A stretch of 64,000 nucleotides of DNA from Phytoseiulus persimilis (lineage: Eukaryota; Arthropoda; Arachnida; Mesostigmata; Phytoseiidae). Shown piece by piece: positions 52,601-62,874 of this stretch. The first letter of the stretch is position 1. Each line of letters starts with the position of its first letter. Under the pieces are notes generated by a model, which was given only the letters and a program-made list of their open reading frames with translations, did not search any database and was not told the DNA's origin. The stretch lies in contig CM075101.1 in the NCBI GenBank assembly GCA_037576195.1, forward strand, positions 11,966,001 through 12,030,000, written 5' to 3'. The position numbers were made by a program, and so were the translations under genes.

Positions 52601-54751
52601 GAAGCTGCGGAAGGGTGAGAACTGACGAACGGAGAGAGTGCTGGGAAGGATCATTTTTTGTGGGCGGTGGATGATGATTACAGATGCGAACAGTCTCCCA
52701 GCTGTCGCTAGAGTGCTCTGATATCGCCTCGACGTTTGCAATAAGAAACGCGAGGAGCTTGTAATTGCAGGGCCGTCATGGTGACGCATATCCTTTCGAC
52801 GGACCGGGTATGGTTTTAGCGCACGCTTACTTTCCTGGAACAGAGATTGGAGGCGATGTGCATTTCGACGCCGATGAAAACTGGGGAAGCAAGATGGCAA
52901 CTACCGGTTTGTAAACATTGGAAACGAATTAGATTCGGATATTCAGGATGTGATTCAATACTCGAGAGATGCGAATTCTGTGCGTTGGCTTCAGGAGTCG
53001 AATTGTTCGTGGCCGCTGCACACGAGTTCGGCCATGTCGTTGGGATTGGCTCACGTTCAGGAGCCGGCGTCACTAATGTACCCGTGGTATCAACAATTCA
53101 CCGAAGATACTTTCCAACTTCCCGACGACGACGTTCGCGGCATTCAACAGCTCTACGGTACAAATAGTTCTCCGGCACATGAACAAATCAGCGTAAGCTG
53201 TGTTGCAACGAAGACGAGGTGCTTGAATTTCATGTTTCCAGGTCGACCCGATCGAGCTGACTACAAGCCTCGATTCTACGTGACCACTCGGCGCCCATTC
53301 TTCACAACATCAACAACAAGACGCAACGACGTTTTCCTTAGTCCTCAGGAACAGCCATCCGGATCCATGTCAGATGGATTCCATTGATTCTATTTCCATG
53401 ATTCGGGGCGAAACCTTCATTTTCAAGGGTGAGATCTCGGGAATTCCCAAGAACGCGCGTCCGCTCCACGATGCTGGTCTGTGCGCCGATTTAGGGATTC
53501 CCAACGTGCTCCTTCCGCATGCAACCGCTCAGGACGATGCTCTGAGCCGAGTCTCCTCGCTTGCAGGCAAATACTTCTTCCGACTCGATAACGAGCTTCA
53601 GATCATAGGATCCCATGCATTCGAAATAAGTCGACTCTTTGGTAACTTCCCTACCGTCTCAAACAATGGAGCTGAGGTGAGAGTGGACGCGGTCTATGAG
53701 AACCGGCGCGGCGAAATCAACTTCTTCATCGGAAGGGTTCGTGTAAATACCTGCTTTCAGTCCTGATCATGGGTATAACTGTGCAAGCCCGGATCGGTCT
53801 TCCGTTGACCCTTATATTGTCGATCGCTCACGTATCTCAGGTTGAGCCAATCACATGGGTTCCGAATGCGCACATAAGAGCCGACTTGGAGCTGAGCAAT
53901 TTTATCCAACTTCCGCAGGAAATTTATGTTTACAATGGACAGAACCTGCTGCCGGGATACCCAAAACCGTTATCCTCTATCGGTATCCCTGACAGCGTTC
54001 TTCAAATCGATGCCGCATTCGTTTGGGGCTACAATCAGAAAATCTACCTCTTCCACAACGACCAATACTGGCGATACAGCGAGCAAGACAGACAGGTAGG
54101 TCTTCGGTCGGAGGACTCGGGTTCAGAACGTTCCGACACCGGTCGAGCTTTCCTCTGAACTTCCACCTTCCCAGCCTCGTCCTGGATTCGCGATGAAGAT
54201 TCAAATTGAATGCGATGCCTCTGATCCCTCGTTTCTCCTCACCAGTACGCTTCAAAACTGTCAATCCGTTCCAGGTTGAACCCGACTACCCAAGACACAT
54301 ACAGATGTGGGGTGGTGTTCCGCCTCGGATTGACGGAGCTTTCACATGGACCGACCGTAAGTTGTGGTTGCCGCCAACATGTTCGGGGTTCGACTCCCAT
54401 CGATTGAGAATTAGCAGGTCCTCAACCCGTTTCTGAGCAGACGCCCATTGATAGAATACAGATAGAGAGAGAGATACTAATTTCCCATCAGCTCAAAATT
54501 TTATCTCTCACTCCTCAGAGTCAACATACTTCTTCAAGAACCGTAACTTCTGGCGGTTCCACGATAGACGGCTGACGGTTTTCAACGATTCAGGATCGAT
54601 TGCCCAGTTTTGGTTCGGCTGTCACAACGCCTCACCAAGTAGCACTTCTGTGTCGCCTCTGTACACTTTAATGGCGGTACTCTTGGTGGTATTTGTCAAC
54701 GGAGTCTTCTTTGAATCGCATGTTCTCCAATCGAAACGAGGCAAATCATGA
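34534..54751 (+). CDS. Membrane-type matrix metalloproteinase, frame-disrupted copy
   Basis: This is a zinc endopeptidase that would cleave extracellular matrix at the cell surface. Proposed exons are 34534-34686, 46285-46562, 52011-52069, 52439-52525, 52771-52906, 52995-53192, 53242-53428, 53567-53736, 53919-54095, 54275-54356 and 54519-54751. All use GT-AG and phases agree once the insertions are allowed for. In order, it encodes a signal peptide, a propeptide (DYLDQFGY), the cysteine switch PRCGLRD, a furin site RKKR, the catalytic domain, a hinge, four hemopexin blades bounded by DPC and WFGC, and a hydrophobic C-terminal tail. Three defects interrupt it: an extra base within the T run at 52044-52047, an extra G at 53036 inside the HExxHxxGxxH motif, and an in-frame TGA at 53281-53283. 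The rest is well preserved, so recent decay or insertion errors both fit. The family is certain; functionality is not. Introns 1 (11.6 kb) and 2 (5.4 kb) are long and the others short. Confidence 0.85.
35423..35824 (+). CDS. Candidate nested open reading frame in MMP intron 1
   Basis: A 133-codon open stretch on the plus strand ends in TGA. Its composition is protein-like from about codon 20 onward ([51 protein letters not shown]), with purines favoured at first codon positions. There is no ATG at its 5' end, so it would be a terminal exon or start internally. Just upstream (35.13-35.34 kb) another frame also reads well ([18 protein letters not shown]). I recognise no family. It could be a nested gene, a decayed gene or chance. 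Confidence 0.25.
   Translation: MPNFWTWFVSRFEEKTHLIQGSPIGFAGNRDELLEFSSMTNPSPTNVGILNYDSSQTMNKMGIGIRAAVTHVKNSVILRRVSYLDNEVELWLRSTDPFNRVAETDEERQLDTVISINLTFRAVKSLRWQFHYV
41755..41769. repeat. (CTG)5 microsatellite
   Basis: Five perfect CTG copies in MMP intron 1. On the minus strand they read as a short poly-Gln in a spurious frame. Confidence 0.85.
43201..43309. other. Long near-perfect hairpin
   Basis: Positions 43,212-43,236 and 43,277-43,301 are exact reverse complements over 25 bases. After a 4-versus-1-base bulge the pairing resumes for 7 more bases, 43,201-43,207 with 43,303-43,309 (AGCCTGG/CCAGGCT). The loop is 40 bases. Folded RNA would be a 109-nt stem-loop with a 32-bp stem. It lies in MMP intron 1. 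It could be a microRNA precursor (the loop is long for one), a fold-back transposon remnant, or a source of double-stranded RNA. The sequence alone does not decide which. Confidence 0.75.
46285..46562 (+). other. MMP exon 2: propeptide with cysteine switch and furin site
   Basis: The acceptor TTCTCACACAG precedes GATTACCTC. The exon encodes the peptidoglycan-binding-like prodomain ([18 protein letters not shown], then [15 protein letters not shown]). The switch cysteine is the TGC at 46465-46467, which in the family holds the catalytic zinc until activation. RKKR at 46504-46515 is a furin-type cleavage site just before the mature start (YLIHGDPW). This arrangement is typical of membrane-type MMPs, which are activated inside the secretory pathway. 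The exon ends TACAG|GTGAGC in phase 2. Confidence 0.85.
50233..50445 (+). pseudogene. Possible SWIM-type zinc-finger remnant
   Basis: An open frame without a true ATG encodes a Cys-rich stretch ([14 protein letters not shown], then [14 protein letters not shown], then IIHLK). The spacing resembles the CxC...CxH core of SWIM-type fingers found in proteins derived from mobile elements, but the second-half histidines do not fit cleanly. It lies in MMP intron 2. I infer a degenerate transposon-derived fragment with low certainty. Confidence 0.2.
52011..53192 (+). other. MMP catalytic-domain exons (four)
   Basis: Four short exons encode the catalytic domain: [13 protein letters not shown], then [15 protein letters not shown], then [20 protein letters not shown] with calcium and structural-zinc ligands, then [10 protein letters not shown] followed, one base out of frame, by [18 protein letters not shown]. 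The zinc ligands are the three His codons at 53021, 53033 and 53052. The Met-turn ATG is at 53076-53078. The extra T in 52044-52047 and the extra G at 53036 break the frame. Without them every junction phase fits. Introns are 369, 245 and 88 nt. Confidence 0.8.
53242..54751 (+). other. MMP hinge, hemopexin domain and C-terminal anchor exons
   Basis: Five exons follow the catalytic domain. The hinge exon has an in-frame TGA at 53281-53283; its alternative frame reads as a Thr/Arg/Pro-rich hinge ([14 protein letters not shown]), so a pair of shifts is another explanation. The hemopexin blades are intact: [19 protein letters not shown], then [24 protein letters not shown], then IDGAFTWTD and [14 protein letters not shown], closing with WFGC. 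The tail after a Ser/Pro-rich stretch is hydrophobic ([17 protein letters not shown]) with a short basic end. This suits a GPI-anchor signal or a single membrane span, so the enzyme would be cell-surface bound. Confidence 0.8.
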
Positions 54752-57700
54752 TCTAGCCAGATTGCCGGGCACCAGAGTCAGTGCCTACGGATAACCTCAG
54801 TGAGATCGAATGTACTTAAATCAACTCTCGGAGTCGAATCTTTCTAGAATGATGATTGGCAGTTCGTTGTATGTCTCAGCGCCATGCTTGGATGAACCGA
54901 GAAACATAGATTCTGGTGTCCCACTCGGAAGTCTACTGGTGTCAGCTAAGCCGCAAGTTTCGGAAATGCGGATCAGAATGGAATGAATACGCGTAGGACA
55001 AGTGATGATAACCATGTGCCTCGAACACTTTCGATAAACCGGACACTGAATCACTGCGCGATTCTCGAGAGAACGAGGCGAATGTGATTTGACTTCCGCA
55101 AGACTGGCGAGCTGGTTAGCAAAGCATTTCTTCTTAAATAAGTACTAGGCTAGCCGCCTTCGCAAGGTCGACGCACAACTCGTGGAGACTTCCATGAGAA
55201 CGGCAGTCTACTCGACAGCACGAGATCATTCTTCGCCAATCGATGGTGAAGCCTATCGACTCAGAGTGAAGTCGAAAGACTGAATCTGCCTTGATAGAGA
55301 CTCGCTATATTGTTGTTTGTGTAACCCTGCCAGTAGGTCTGAAGGGGATGAGAAATCCTTCCCGTAGTCATTGTCCGTGGCCCAGCCGCAAGTCTCTCTG
55401 TCTTAGCAACGTAAGAGATTTCCTTGTGTGGCTTCGTCGCGAAACGCTCGCGAAACTTGTTTCCGACTCAGAGAGCCGACAGCTAGTCAGCGTCATTCAT
55501 ATTATGGAAGCCACGACCGATCGCAAAATCTCGGAATCGAGGGATCGTGGGCCATGGCTGGAAGAATGCTCCGCCCCGCAGAGAATAGGGAAACATGGAA
55601 TCCACCCTCGGAGTGGAAAAATAAATCGGCAGGCCTTGAACTGACATCATCCTCTAGAGACAGCGTCAACATGGCTATGCGTACCCGTAAATGCCATGCT
55701 GCTGAACCCAGCACGAGCGAAATATGTATACTGGGAATGTGTAAATACGGCCCATCACTGCGTCAGTTCAGAGCGTCCTCATATTCGACAGCTCGAGAGA
55801 ATCGAAGACCAAGTGTATAAGAATTTATTTGAATTGAAAATCGATCCGATAGTGTGTTTTCCTCATCTTGAACCGGGACTCAAGTCAAACAAAGCAGCTT
55901 CTCAGTTTGCAGCGATCCCGTCACAGCAGTGAATTCTCTAGACATGGTCATCTTCTCGGAACATCTAGGGGATTTCTCATCTGCAATTTATCAATCCTGA
56001 TGAGCAGCGAGAAGGTAGCGATCCCGGAGAATGACGACCCGAGAGAACGGACGAAGAAGTTCTCGTGAACGGAATCTTGGCTCCGTTACTCACACGTGGT
56101 TCTGGAATCTCCATTATATTCTCTGATCAGGATGTTTATTCTCCGATTTCAAATGGTCAAATTCAGTTACTTCGAGAGATCAACCGGTGTAGGATGACTA
56201 CATTCATATTCGTTGGTGCATACCCGGAATGGGTGGCAACACCAAGCATCAGATCCATGCTCGGTGAACGCCCACTTGCGTCGAAAAATCATCTGGGAAG
56301 CCCCCTGTTGCAGAGCGGGCCTCACGGTTCGATCCATCGGCTGGCGGAGAGAAGCTGTGTTGGAATGTTTAGGAGGCACATTGCGTATTTTAATGGACTT
56401 GTTTTCCAGCCTGAGTTGTGTTTACTGAATATTTATTGTATACGGTCTATAACGAGTGTATATTTGTGAGCAAAGCTTGTTCGAGCAAAGCGAGCCTGAG
56501 TTTGTTCTCAGAGTCTTCTGGTTGGCTAGGTACACAACCAAGCACGAGGAGGGCTTTGATGCGTTATCTCGCTCCTAGCGAGTATTCCTCGGTGGGAAGA
56601 CTCTGTAAATCGATTCTCCACGTACGCTTCTCCATCCTCGAACAAACTGGAATAGTCGACTTGTTGATGTGATTCTCCTTGAGTCCACGCGTTCAGTAGA
56701 TTCCATCCAACTTCAGGCAACAACGTAACAATCATCGCAGCGAGAAAGGCACTTGGTTTTTGGACTTTGTTGCCGCACGTTGCGACATGCGTTTCGAAGT
56801 CTAGACTACATTCAACAACCGCAGGTAGATATCTTGCTGACAAAAACGTCCGTTAACTAATCGAGCGTTTTGTAGAGGAGAGCGAGAGTAGTGATCATTC
56901 GCCAACCGAGACGTTCCTAAAACGGTCCTATTCCGGCCAGAATCGGAACTTTGGGGAACTCTCGAGACTTCATCATCGGAGCCGGATTTCCCGCCATTCC
57001 TGCAAGATTGGGTTTTCTTTCTGGAGCTTCGAAGCAGTCAGTGGGGGAATCTGACTATTTTAGCGAGTGTTAGACTCATGTCTCAGACTGAACCTTGTGC
57101 AAACGTAGACCCTCGAAGCCTCCGTTTCAGTACCGTTTCAGTCTGAATTCCGGCTCTCAAAGGGGTGATAACCGGGACACCGGTTCATTCGTTTGGAAGA
57201 GGCGAAGGGACCGAGCCGCGAGCGCGAACACAGTGTTAACCCATGCAAGAAGGCTGTGAACGATGTGTTGACGCACAAACTTCCAATCCTGCGCGCTGCG
57301 GAAAGACGGTCCCCTCTATATGACATTGTACGAAATTACAATCGCGGTGCACTTGAAAACGCTGGCCGACGCGTCGGCTCTCCGCCGCGACTGCAGCGGG
57401 AACGTGCAAAAAGACGGAGATCCGACTCATTGTATCTGGTATGTGGAGAGCGAGGTGCGGCGAGTGAGAAATCCAGGAATGGTTCCTGGAGATCATGGGG
57501 CTCGTGAAACTCTCGAGCGTCACAATAATCCGTGAATGAGTTTCCGGGGAAATTCGAATTAGTTAGAGCAAGAGTGAACCATGGGAACATCCAAGCGTGT
57601 TTCGATCTCGACTCCGACTCGACCGAGACTCATAGACATCTGACACGATTGGAAATTGAAGCGAAAAGAGCGAATGTTCCACTGTCGGCATTCCAGACGG

Positions 57701-59890
57701 ATATGTTTCCGCTCGATTCTCGATGAAATTCAAACTTCAAGCGGTGCTTTCAAACGATCGTAGCTCTTTTCCAACAAATCGATGCAAGTTTTGAGACCTT
57801 ACACTGCACAAAACGGTTGATTCTCTTGTCTTCATGCAGAGGTCATCGGCGCTTCAATAGTTTGCGGCAAGACTCCCGATTTCGACGAGTACTCACTCTT
57901 TTCTGACTGCCCTCCCGAGCCGCATGCAACGCGATATTTGTCATCCCTCGTTGCGAAACCGTCCCTTGAGAATACTTGAGTGGTCAAGGAGACTTTCGTT
58001 TTTATGATAATAAGAGGTCCAGCTCACTGACGGTGTCTCGCGCCTCTGGAAACCCCGGTGAAACGAAATGATCCAGAAGGGAACGTTTACGTTCACCAGT
58101 TCACGATAGGCATTGATCAGAGATCGCGATCTATTCTCTGGTAAAATGTCGAAACCAGCGCACAGCGGGGAATCCAGCCAAATAGGGTGGACCATCATCG
58201 TTTTTCACGACATGCGAGAGCCTCGATGACCATGAGTCTTCCCTGTCGCTCCTGGAATCTTGAATGTCCTAATTATCGCACAGTGCCTGGACAAGCCAGA
58301 GTCTGAACGATCATAGCCCGGTCAATGACGTTTTCAAAACTCACCGGAATAAGAACGTCAAATATTGGATCTGAAACGGATGCCTAACGGTTTTGTGTCG
58401 AGCGTCGAATAGTCGTTCGAGAAAAGCGGATCGAGTGACAGAGCAGATAAATATTTGATTCTTCCTCTGACAAGGATAGCCATTTGATTCGGTGTGACCG
58501 AGCCCGTCGATTTTTTGCAAATCTGGTCGCCGTAGGAATCTCACACAGCATTCTATTGGAACGGTTCGCTTCCTAGTGTCAGCCACAGAGCAGCCGAAGG
58601 ACCCGAAAGTGTCTCGATAATCGAAAGTTTTCCAGAGCAGGTATGTAAACTGAGACCGCGCCCTTGTTCCCAAAATGCTCATGAGTTGTGAGCAGGCCCG
58701 CGTCCATGGCGACACAGTTTTGACGATGACATTTCGCTGAAATTTTATTCGGACTCGAAAAATACCCTTCTTCAATGTTCCGTGGCATGAAGAGAACCGA
58801 TCCCCTGAGAATAACGAAGAATGAGAGCGATCGGTCGAAGGATCGGCAGAGCTCTCAGAAGTTGCTCTCGTGTGTCTGAGTGAGCCGATCAACAGCGTCG
58901 AGGCACAGGGGTCCTTCAGCCAATATACCGGTGTTTCACGCGATGGGAGACCCTTGATGAAGGACTACAGCCTCTAAATGTACCATCGACCACATCAGAA
59001 CAATCAGTTTCAACTTATGACACTCGTCCGGTGGTATCATGCCCTAACTTCTCGTTTGTCGAGAATTGGAATAAATATAAGTTCTATAAGGCGGGTTGCT
59101 TGTCACGATACATTCTGCCGTTTCCCTCCTCCCACACCATTCGCTGTATGTTTTGACGAAAAAACCCGCGATCATGCCGCGAATTCTCGGCCAAAATGCC
59201 GCGGTGAACGTCCAGCCCTAGTCACGAGACCATCAGTTCTCCGCTTCGGCCGAGCCGGCTTTGTCTACGTTTGCTTCACGAGCGTCGATTCGGAGTTTTT
59301 TGGATCATTGAAGCGATATGATAGCCCAGATACTCGGCTGTTCTCACGTTCATGGAGGTGAACCGATATCGCGGGAAGCGGTTGACTACGTTTTGAAATT
59401 CGCGTCGAGTTCTTAGCTTTTCCCAGCGAGTTGGCCGGCTCTGCCAATGTATGCCCCGAGGATCTCGTCGGGACTTTTCATCAGCCCCTGAAACTCGTCT
59501 CCAAACTTGAAATTATCGTTAATCGTCTGTCGACCCACGCGTTACGGGTTCCCGCTGCCAGTCGTAAAGAATACTGAGACGGTAAGTTCACTTGCATCGC
59601 TGAAATATCGCACTGTGCGGCGAGATGCGCAGACCCTGTATACCCGTATGTAACACACAACCAGAGGAAACGCAGGTGCTCCCTTTTGGCTAAGAAAACA
59701 GGAGGATGAGCTTCTTCAAAAAACAGTCCTCTCATCGGGGAACGCTTGAAGATTCGGTTCGAGTGCGTCTCTGAGTCGAGGGCAAAAAGGAAAAATATCA
59801 GCCCGCCTGGATGCTCCGAATACCGACCTCGGGTATTCGGTTACGGGAGAAGTTTCGGGACTCCTCTCCTATGACTGATTTCGAACCGGG
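54752..59890. other. Intergenic stretch, no supported gene
   Basis: After the MMP stop codon I find no poly-A signal I would defend and no recognised gene. Short protein-like open stretches occur at 57,532-57,726 plus and 57,990-58,198 minus, and near 58,579-58,788 minus. They are 60-85 codons long, lack matching splice sites and have no family match. Confidence 0.4.
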
Positions 59891-59899
59891 AACTGTTCT

Positions 59900-60670
59900 G
59901 TGTCTCCCTATACGGCGGGCAAACTCATGTTTAGTGTCTCATTCCCTTCGCATCCGTTGGCATCCCGTTTCGGATTCGCTGGTGATTTGGCAGGGCCCCG
60001 TTTCCGACATCGGGGTTATTCGCTCGACCTTGGACTGGAGTTGCATAAGTCATTGAGTGCATATCGAATCTCTCGGGCTTTCGCGACTCAATTGGTTCTT
60101 GAAAATCTCACACTTCTAGAAGGAGTTTTCGAAGGCACGAGCGAACCCTCAGTCGGTCACGCCTTTCATTGGCTGTTCTTGTTGCGCTTCTGCCCCTCAT
60201 GGCTTCTCATTCGTGTTTCGCAAAGGAAAGACTTTGAAGTTCTCATCGATATTCGGCCAGTTCTCTCTAAGGCAGGAAAACATCACTCACCTAGTTTAAC
60301 TTTGGACGTGCCGGTTCGTTCAGTGCCACCTTTGGCGCGTTTGTATCTCAAAATTTGGGAATGCAGGGTTCCAGTATTAGTAACAAAAAAGTACTTTCAC
60401 TTTCCAGGAAGATTTCTCAGTCGCAACAGTGAACACGGCACAATCTCAAGATCAACCCTGGGCTCATCAGGCATGCCAGACAGGATCGGGGCAGCGCGTT
60501 CGCCCCCAATAACAGTGTGCAGGCGTTTTCGATTGATCGCCATTGCCTCTGCGAATACATTTGATTCGTTCGCACATTTCTGCCAAATGAGGTCGTGGCT
60601 TGAGACGAGGCAAAACGCCTCTCAGCCCTCCTTGGAGACGAACTTACGCACGGTAAGACTGATGCCGTGA
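59900..60670 (+). CDS. Long open reading frame, unidentified
   Basis: At 256 codons this is the longest uninterrupted frame in the window. It begins at a non-ATG codon (CTG); the first ATG gives MFSVSFPSHPLASRF. It has alternating hydrophobic blocks (HAFHWLFLLRFCPSWLLIRV) and no motif I recognise. It lies antisense to, and just beyond, the 3' end of the kinase/PDZ relic. Given the number of frames in 64 kb it is only somewhat longer than chance would give. Confidence 0.25.
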   Translation: MSPYTAGKLMFSVSFPSHPLASRFGFAGDLAGPRFRHRGYSLDLGLELHKSLSAYRISRAFATQLVLENLTLLEGVFEGTSEPSVGHAFHWLFLLRFCPSWLLIRVSQRKDFEVLIDIRPVLSKAGKHHSPSLTLDVPVRSVPPLARLYLKIWECRVPVLVTKKYFHFPGRFLSRNSEHGTISRSTLGSSGMPDRIGAARSPPITVCRRFRLIAIASANTFDSFAHFCQMRSWLETRQNASQPSLETNLRTVRLMP

Positions 60671-60794
60671 TAATATTGATGTCGGAGGCAACCGACACTC
60701 CGCTTTCTGGAGGATCGAAGTTCGAGCAACACAGGTTTATGAACATTTATGCTGGTTCCCAAATTGAAAGTTTCCTCTTCAACATCTCGGGAGA

Positions 60795-62718
60795 TGCTCC
60801 TCTGTGCCACCGCTATCACGAGTGAAGAGCCCCTCCTCGACAGCAATTTACGTGCGTGCGTCAGGGACATACCGGCGAAAAGAAATCGTGTCAACACTAA
60901 AAATCAGGTCACCGTAGAGGGATTTGCTCTCGCCGAGGAAAGCAGAAGCTGCACTTCCACTGGAGGAACTCGAAAGCACCATTCTTTCCGGTGAAATTCT
61001 TGAAGGATCACCTGCTCGGGCTCCTTCATCCGCTCCCCATCCACCGAGGTTGTCGACGCGACAGAAGTTTCTTCCACGATTCTAGACAGGGGCTGACAAT
61101 GACGAAAACTGGGTGAGTCGTCTCTCAATTCTTCCCCTTCGTCCGAATCCCTGCTTGGCCGAACACCCAACATGAGTTGACGGATCATAGGGGACGTGCA
61201 GGTGAAGAGCTTTTGCTGCTCCCCCACGTAGTTTATGAGGTTATCCAAAGCGAAAATGTGAGGGTCCGCAGTTGGTTGCGGAGCTGGAAGGGAAGTGTGA
61301 CGTTTTCAGCCACGCGGGGCAGCGCGACCACTCGGGAAGATTCCGGATGTGTCCGAATGCTGGCATGAATCGAAGGCTACTTGCCTTTGATCGGGGTGCG
61401 TGACTCTTCATCTTCTAAGAAGAAACGTTCCATGTCTTCAGTCAAGTAGATCAAGTTCGGTAATCCATCCCAGTCAGCATCGGCTAAAGGGCGATTCTCG
61501 AAGATGTCGTTGTAGTTCCTTGAGCCCAATCGCCTCTTCGGCTCTTTGATCAGGAGCTTCGAGATAGATAACCTCTTTCCGGCTGCTGTTTTAAGGGGTT
61601 CTCTCAGGGAAGGTTCTGAGCCTCGACCACTGTATTTCGCCGTTCACGATCTCCTCGAACAGATCTTGACCTCGGAAGGGGAGCCTGCCGAGAGCCAGTC
61701 GAAAGAATACGACGCCGACTGACCACCAACCCTGTGCTCGATAGCCATGAGCAGCTGCTGTATAATACCCATGACCGTCTCAAAACTCAGGTATCACACA
61801 CGATTCACTAGCCCAGTGACGTCCGCGCCGTCGTCTGCTTCCATCACTGTGATGGCGACTGTCGTCGAGGGAGGATCCGCTTTGCCGCTGGCCATGAGGG
61901 CGCAGGACATTCAACAGATGAACGGGTGGTTTGGGACCACTGACGCGAGCATTTTGTCGATGTACGCTGATTCATTCTCAGAGTCGAACCAGAGCTTGGC
62001 TGGGGGCACGATCTTAATCGCGCATTCCAACGCTCCCATGAAAATTCCTCTGTAAACAGCACCGAAGTTTCCCCGACCAAGAGTTTTGACAACGGTGAAG
62101 TCTTCTAACAGAGGCATGCACGTCATCAAGGAGGAAGAGTCCACTTTTCTCTTCTGAGCGTTCGCTGTGGCTTCCAACAACTGCGCGATGCGCGGCCAAT
62201 TGAGTGGAGGGACACGCGAAACCTCAGCAAGCTGCCGATCGAGTTCCTCCAGCATCGCGATCAACTTCATGACCTCTCCCCATCGAATTCCCGAGAGATA
62301 TGAGATTCATGATGTTTTCCCGGAGGACCTCTGTCTTTAGCGTCCGCTTCACTATCAGCTTGCAAATGTCTTGGAATCCGAGGAAGCACTGACGCGAAGA
62401 ATACTGGAGCGGCGTGCTCCGGTCCACGCAGTTAGAGCACTCGTATTCCTGCGAGTACAAAATCAAGAACGCTATCGGGGCTTTGAGCGAAGCCGGGTTC
62501 TTATCTGCGAGAACTCTGATCGCCCTGCGAACCTTCTTCGATGAAACGACAGGATGCAAGTCATCTGAGGCACTGGATCTCATGCTCCACGTCCGAGAGT
62601 CATGAAACCCTCGAGCAGGTGTTGAGCCCAGCAAACAAATCACGACGACCAGCTTGAAATTTCGCTCACTACCCAGCTGTTTTGATTCCTCGGCTCTCGC
62701 GGAATGTCGATATGACAA
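60795..62718 (-). pseudogene. Ser/Thr kinase (AGC/MAST-like) with PDZ-like half domain, broken
   Basis: Minus strand. A helical region (LADKNPASLKAPIAFLIL, FQDICKLIVKRTLKTEVL) leads by a one-base shift near 62,296 into MKLIAMLEELDRQL and the kinase N-lobe. There the glycine loop is GRGNFGAVYRG and the ATP-binding lysine is in CAIK. The C-lobe start (SCALMASGKA, ITVMEADDGADVTGLV, VMGIIQQLLMAIEH) is cut by TGA codons at 61911-61913 and 61794-61796. MAIEH then runs straight into GWWSVGVVFFRLALGRLPF, so the catalytic loop, DFG and APE segments (about 60 residues) are absent. After another shift near 61,625 comes an AGC-type end (LLIKEPKRRLGSR, ADWDGL). A Ser-rich linker leads to a PDZ-like half (GDLIFSVDTISF, shift, AGMSLTHARKLL). 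Kinase plus PDZ recalls MAST kinases, but the upstream helical region does not look like their usual N-terminal domain. No catalytic activity is possible as read. Confidence 0.6.
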
Positions 62719-62874
62719 CGACGACCCGGATCCACACCAGCACGAGACCTACAGGGCTAACACCGTATTTTCCTGCTCGTGAGTCTTGTTGACAAGCGGG
62801 AGTTTGGTCGGAGAAGCTTCAAGGAGTATTGGGAGTGGGGAGACGGGCGCCGTTCTCTGTCGGGAGAATTGAAT

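Noticed and set aside
53242-53400. Reassignment of TGA to a sense codon in this genome
   Set aside because: The apparent natural stops of the MMP and the group 7-like gene are themselves TGA, and the one-base shifts show that the same genes are damaged in other ways.
54378-54402. GGGGTTCGACTCCC resembling a tRNA T-arm
   Set aside because: Only three base pairs form around the loop, and it lies within the last MMP intron with no cloverleaf.
60267-60290. A second 24-nt GTGAGT...TTAG segment, suggesting a class of mini-introns
   Set aside because: Joining its flanks gives no recognisable coding sequence, so it does not support a mini-intron class.
61714-61790. Alternative frame YYTAAAHGYRAQGWWSVG as kinase activation-segment sequence
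   Set aside because: It overlaps, in another frame, the better subdomain match VMGIIQQLLMAIEH. Only the GWWSVG part onward is convincing.
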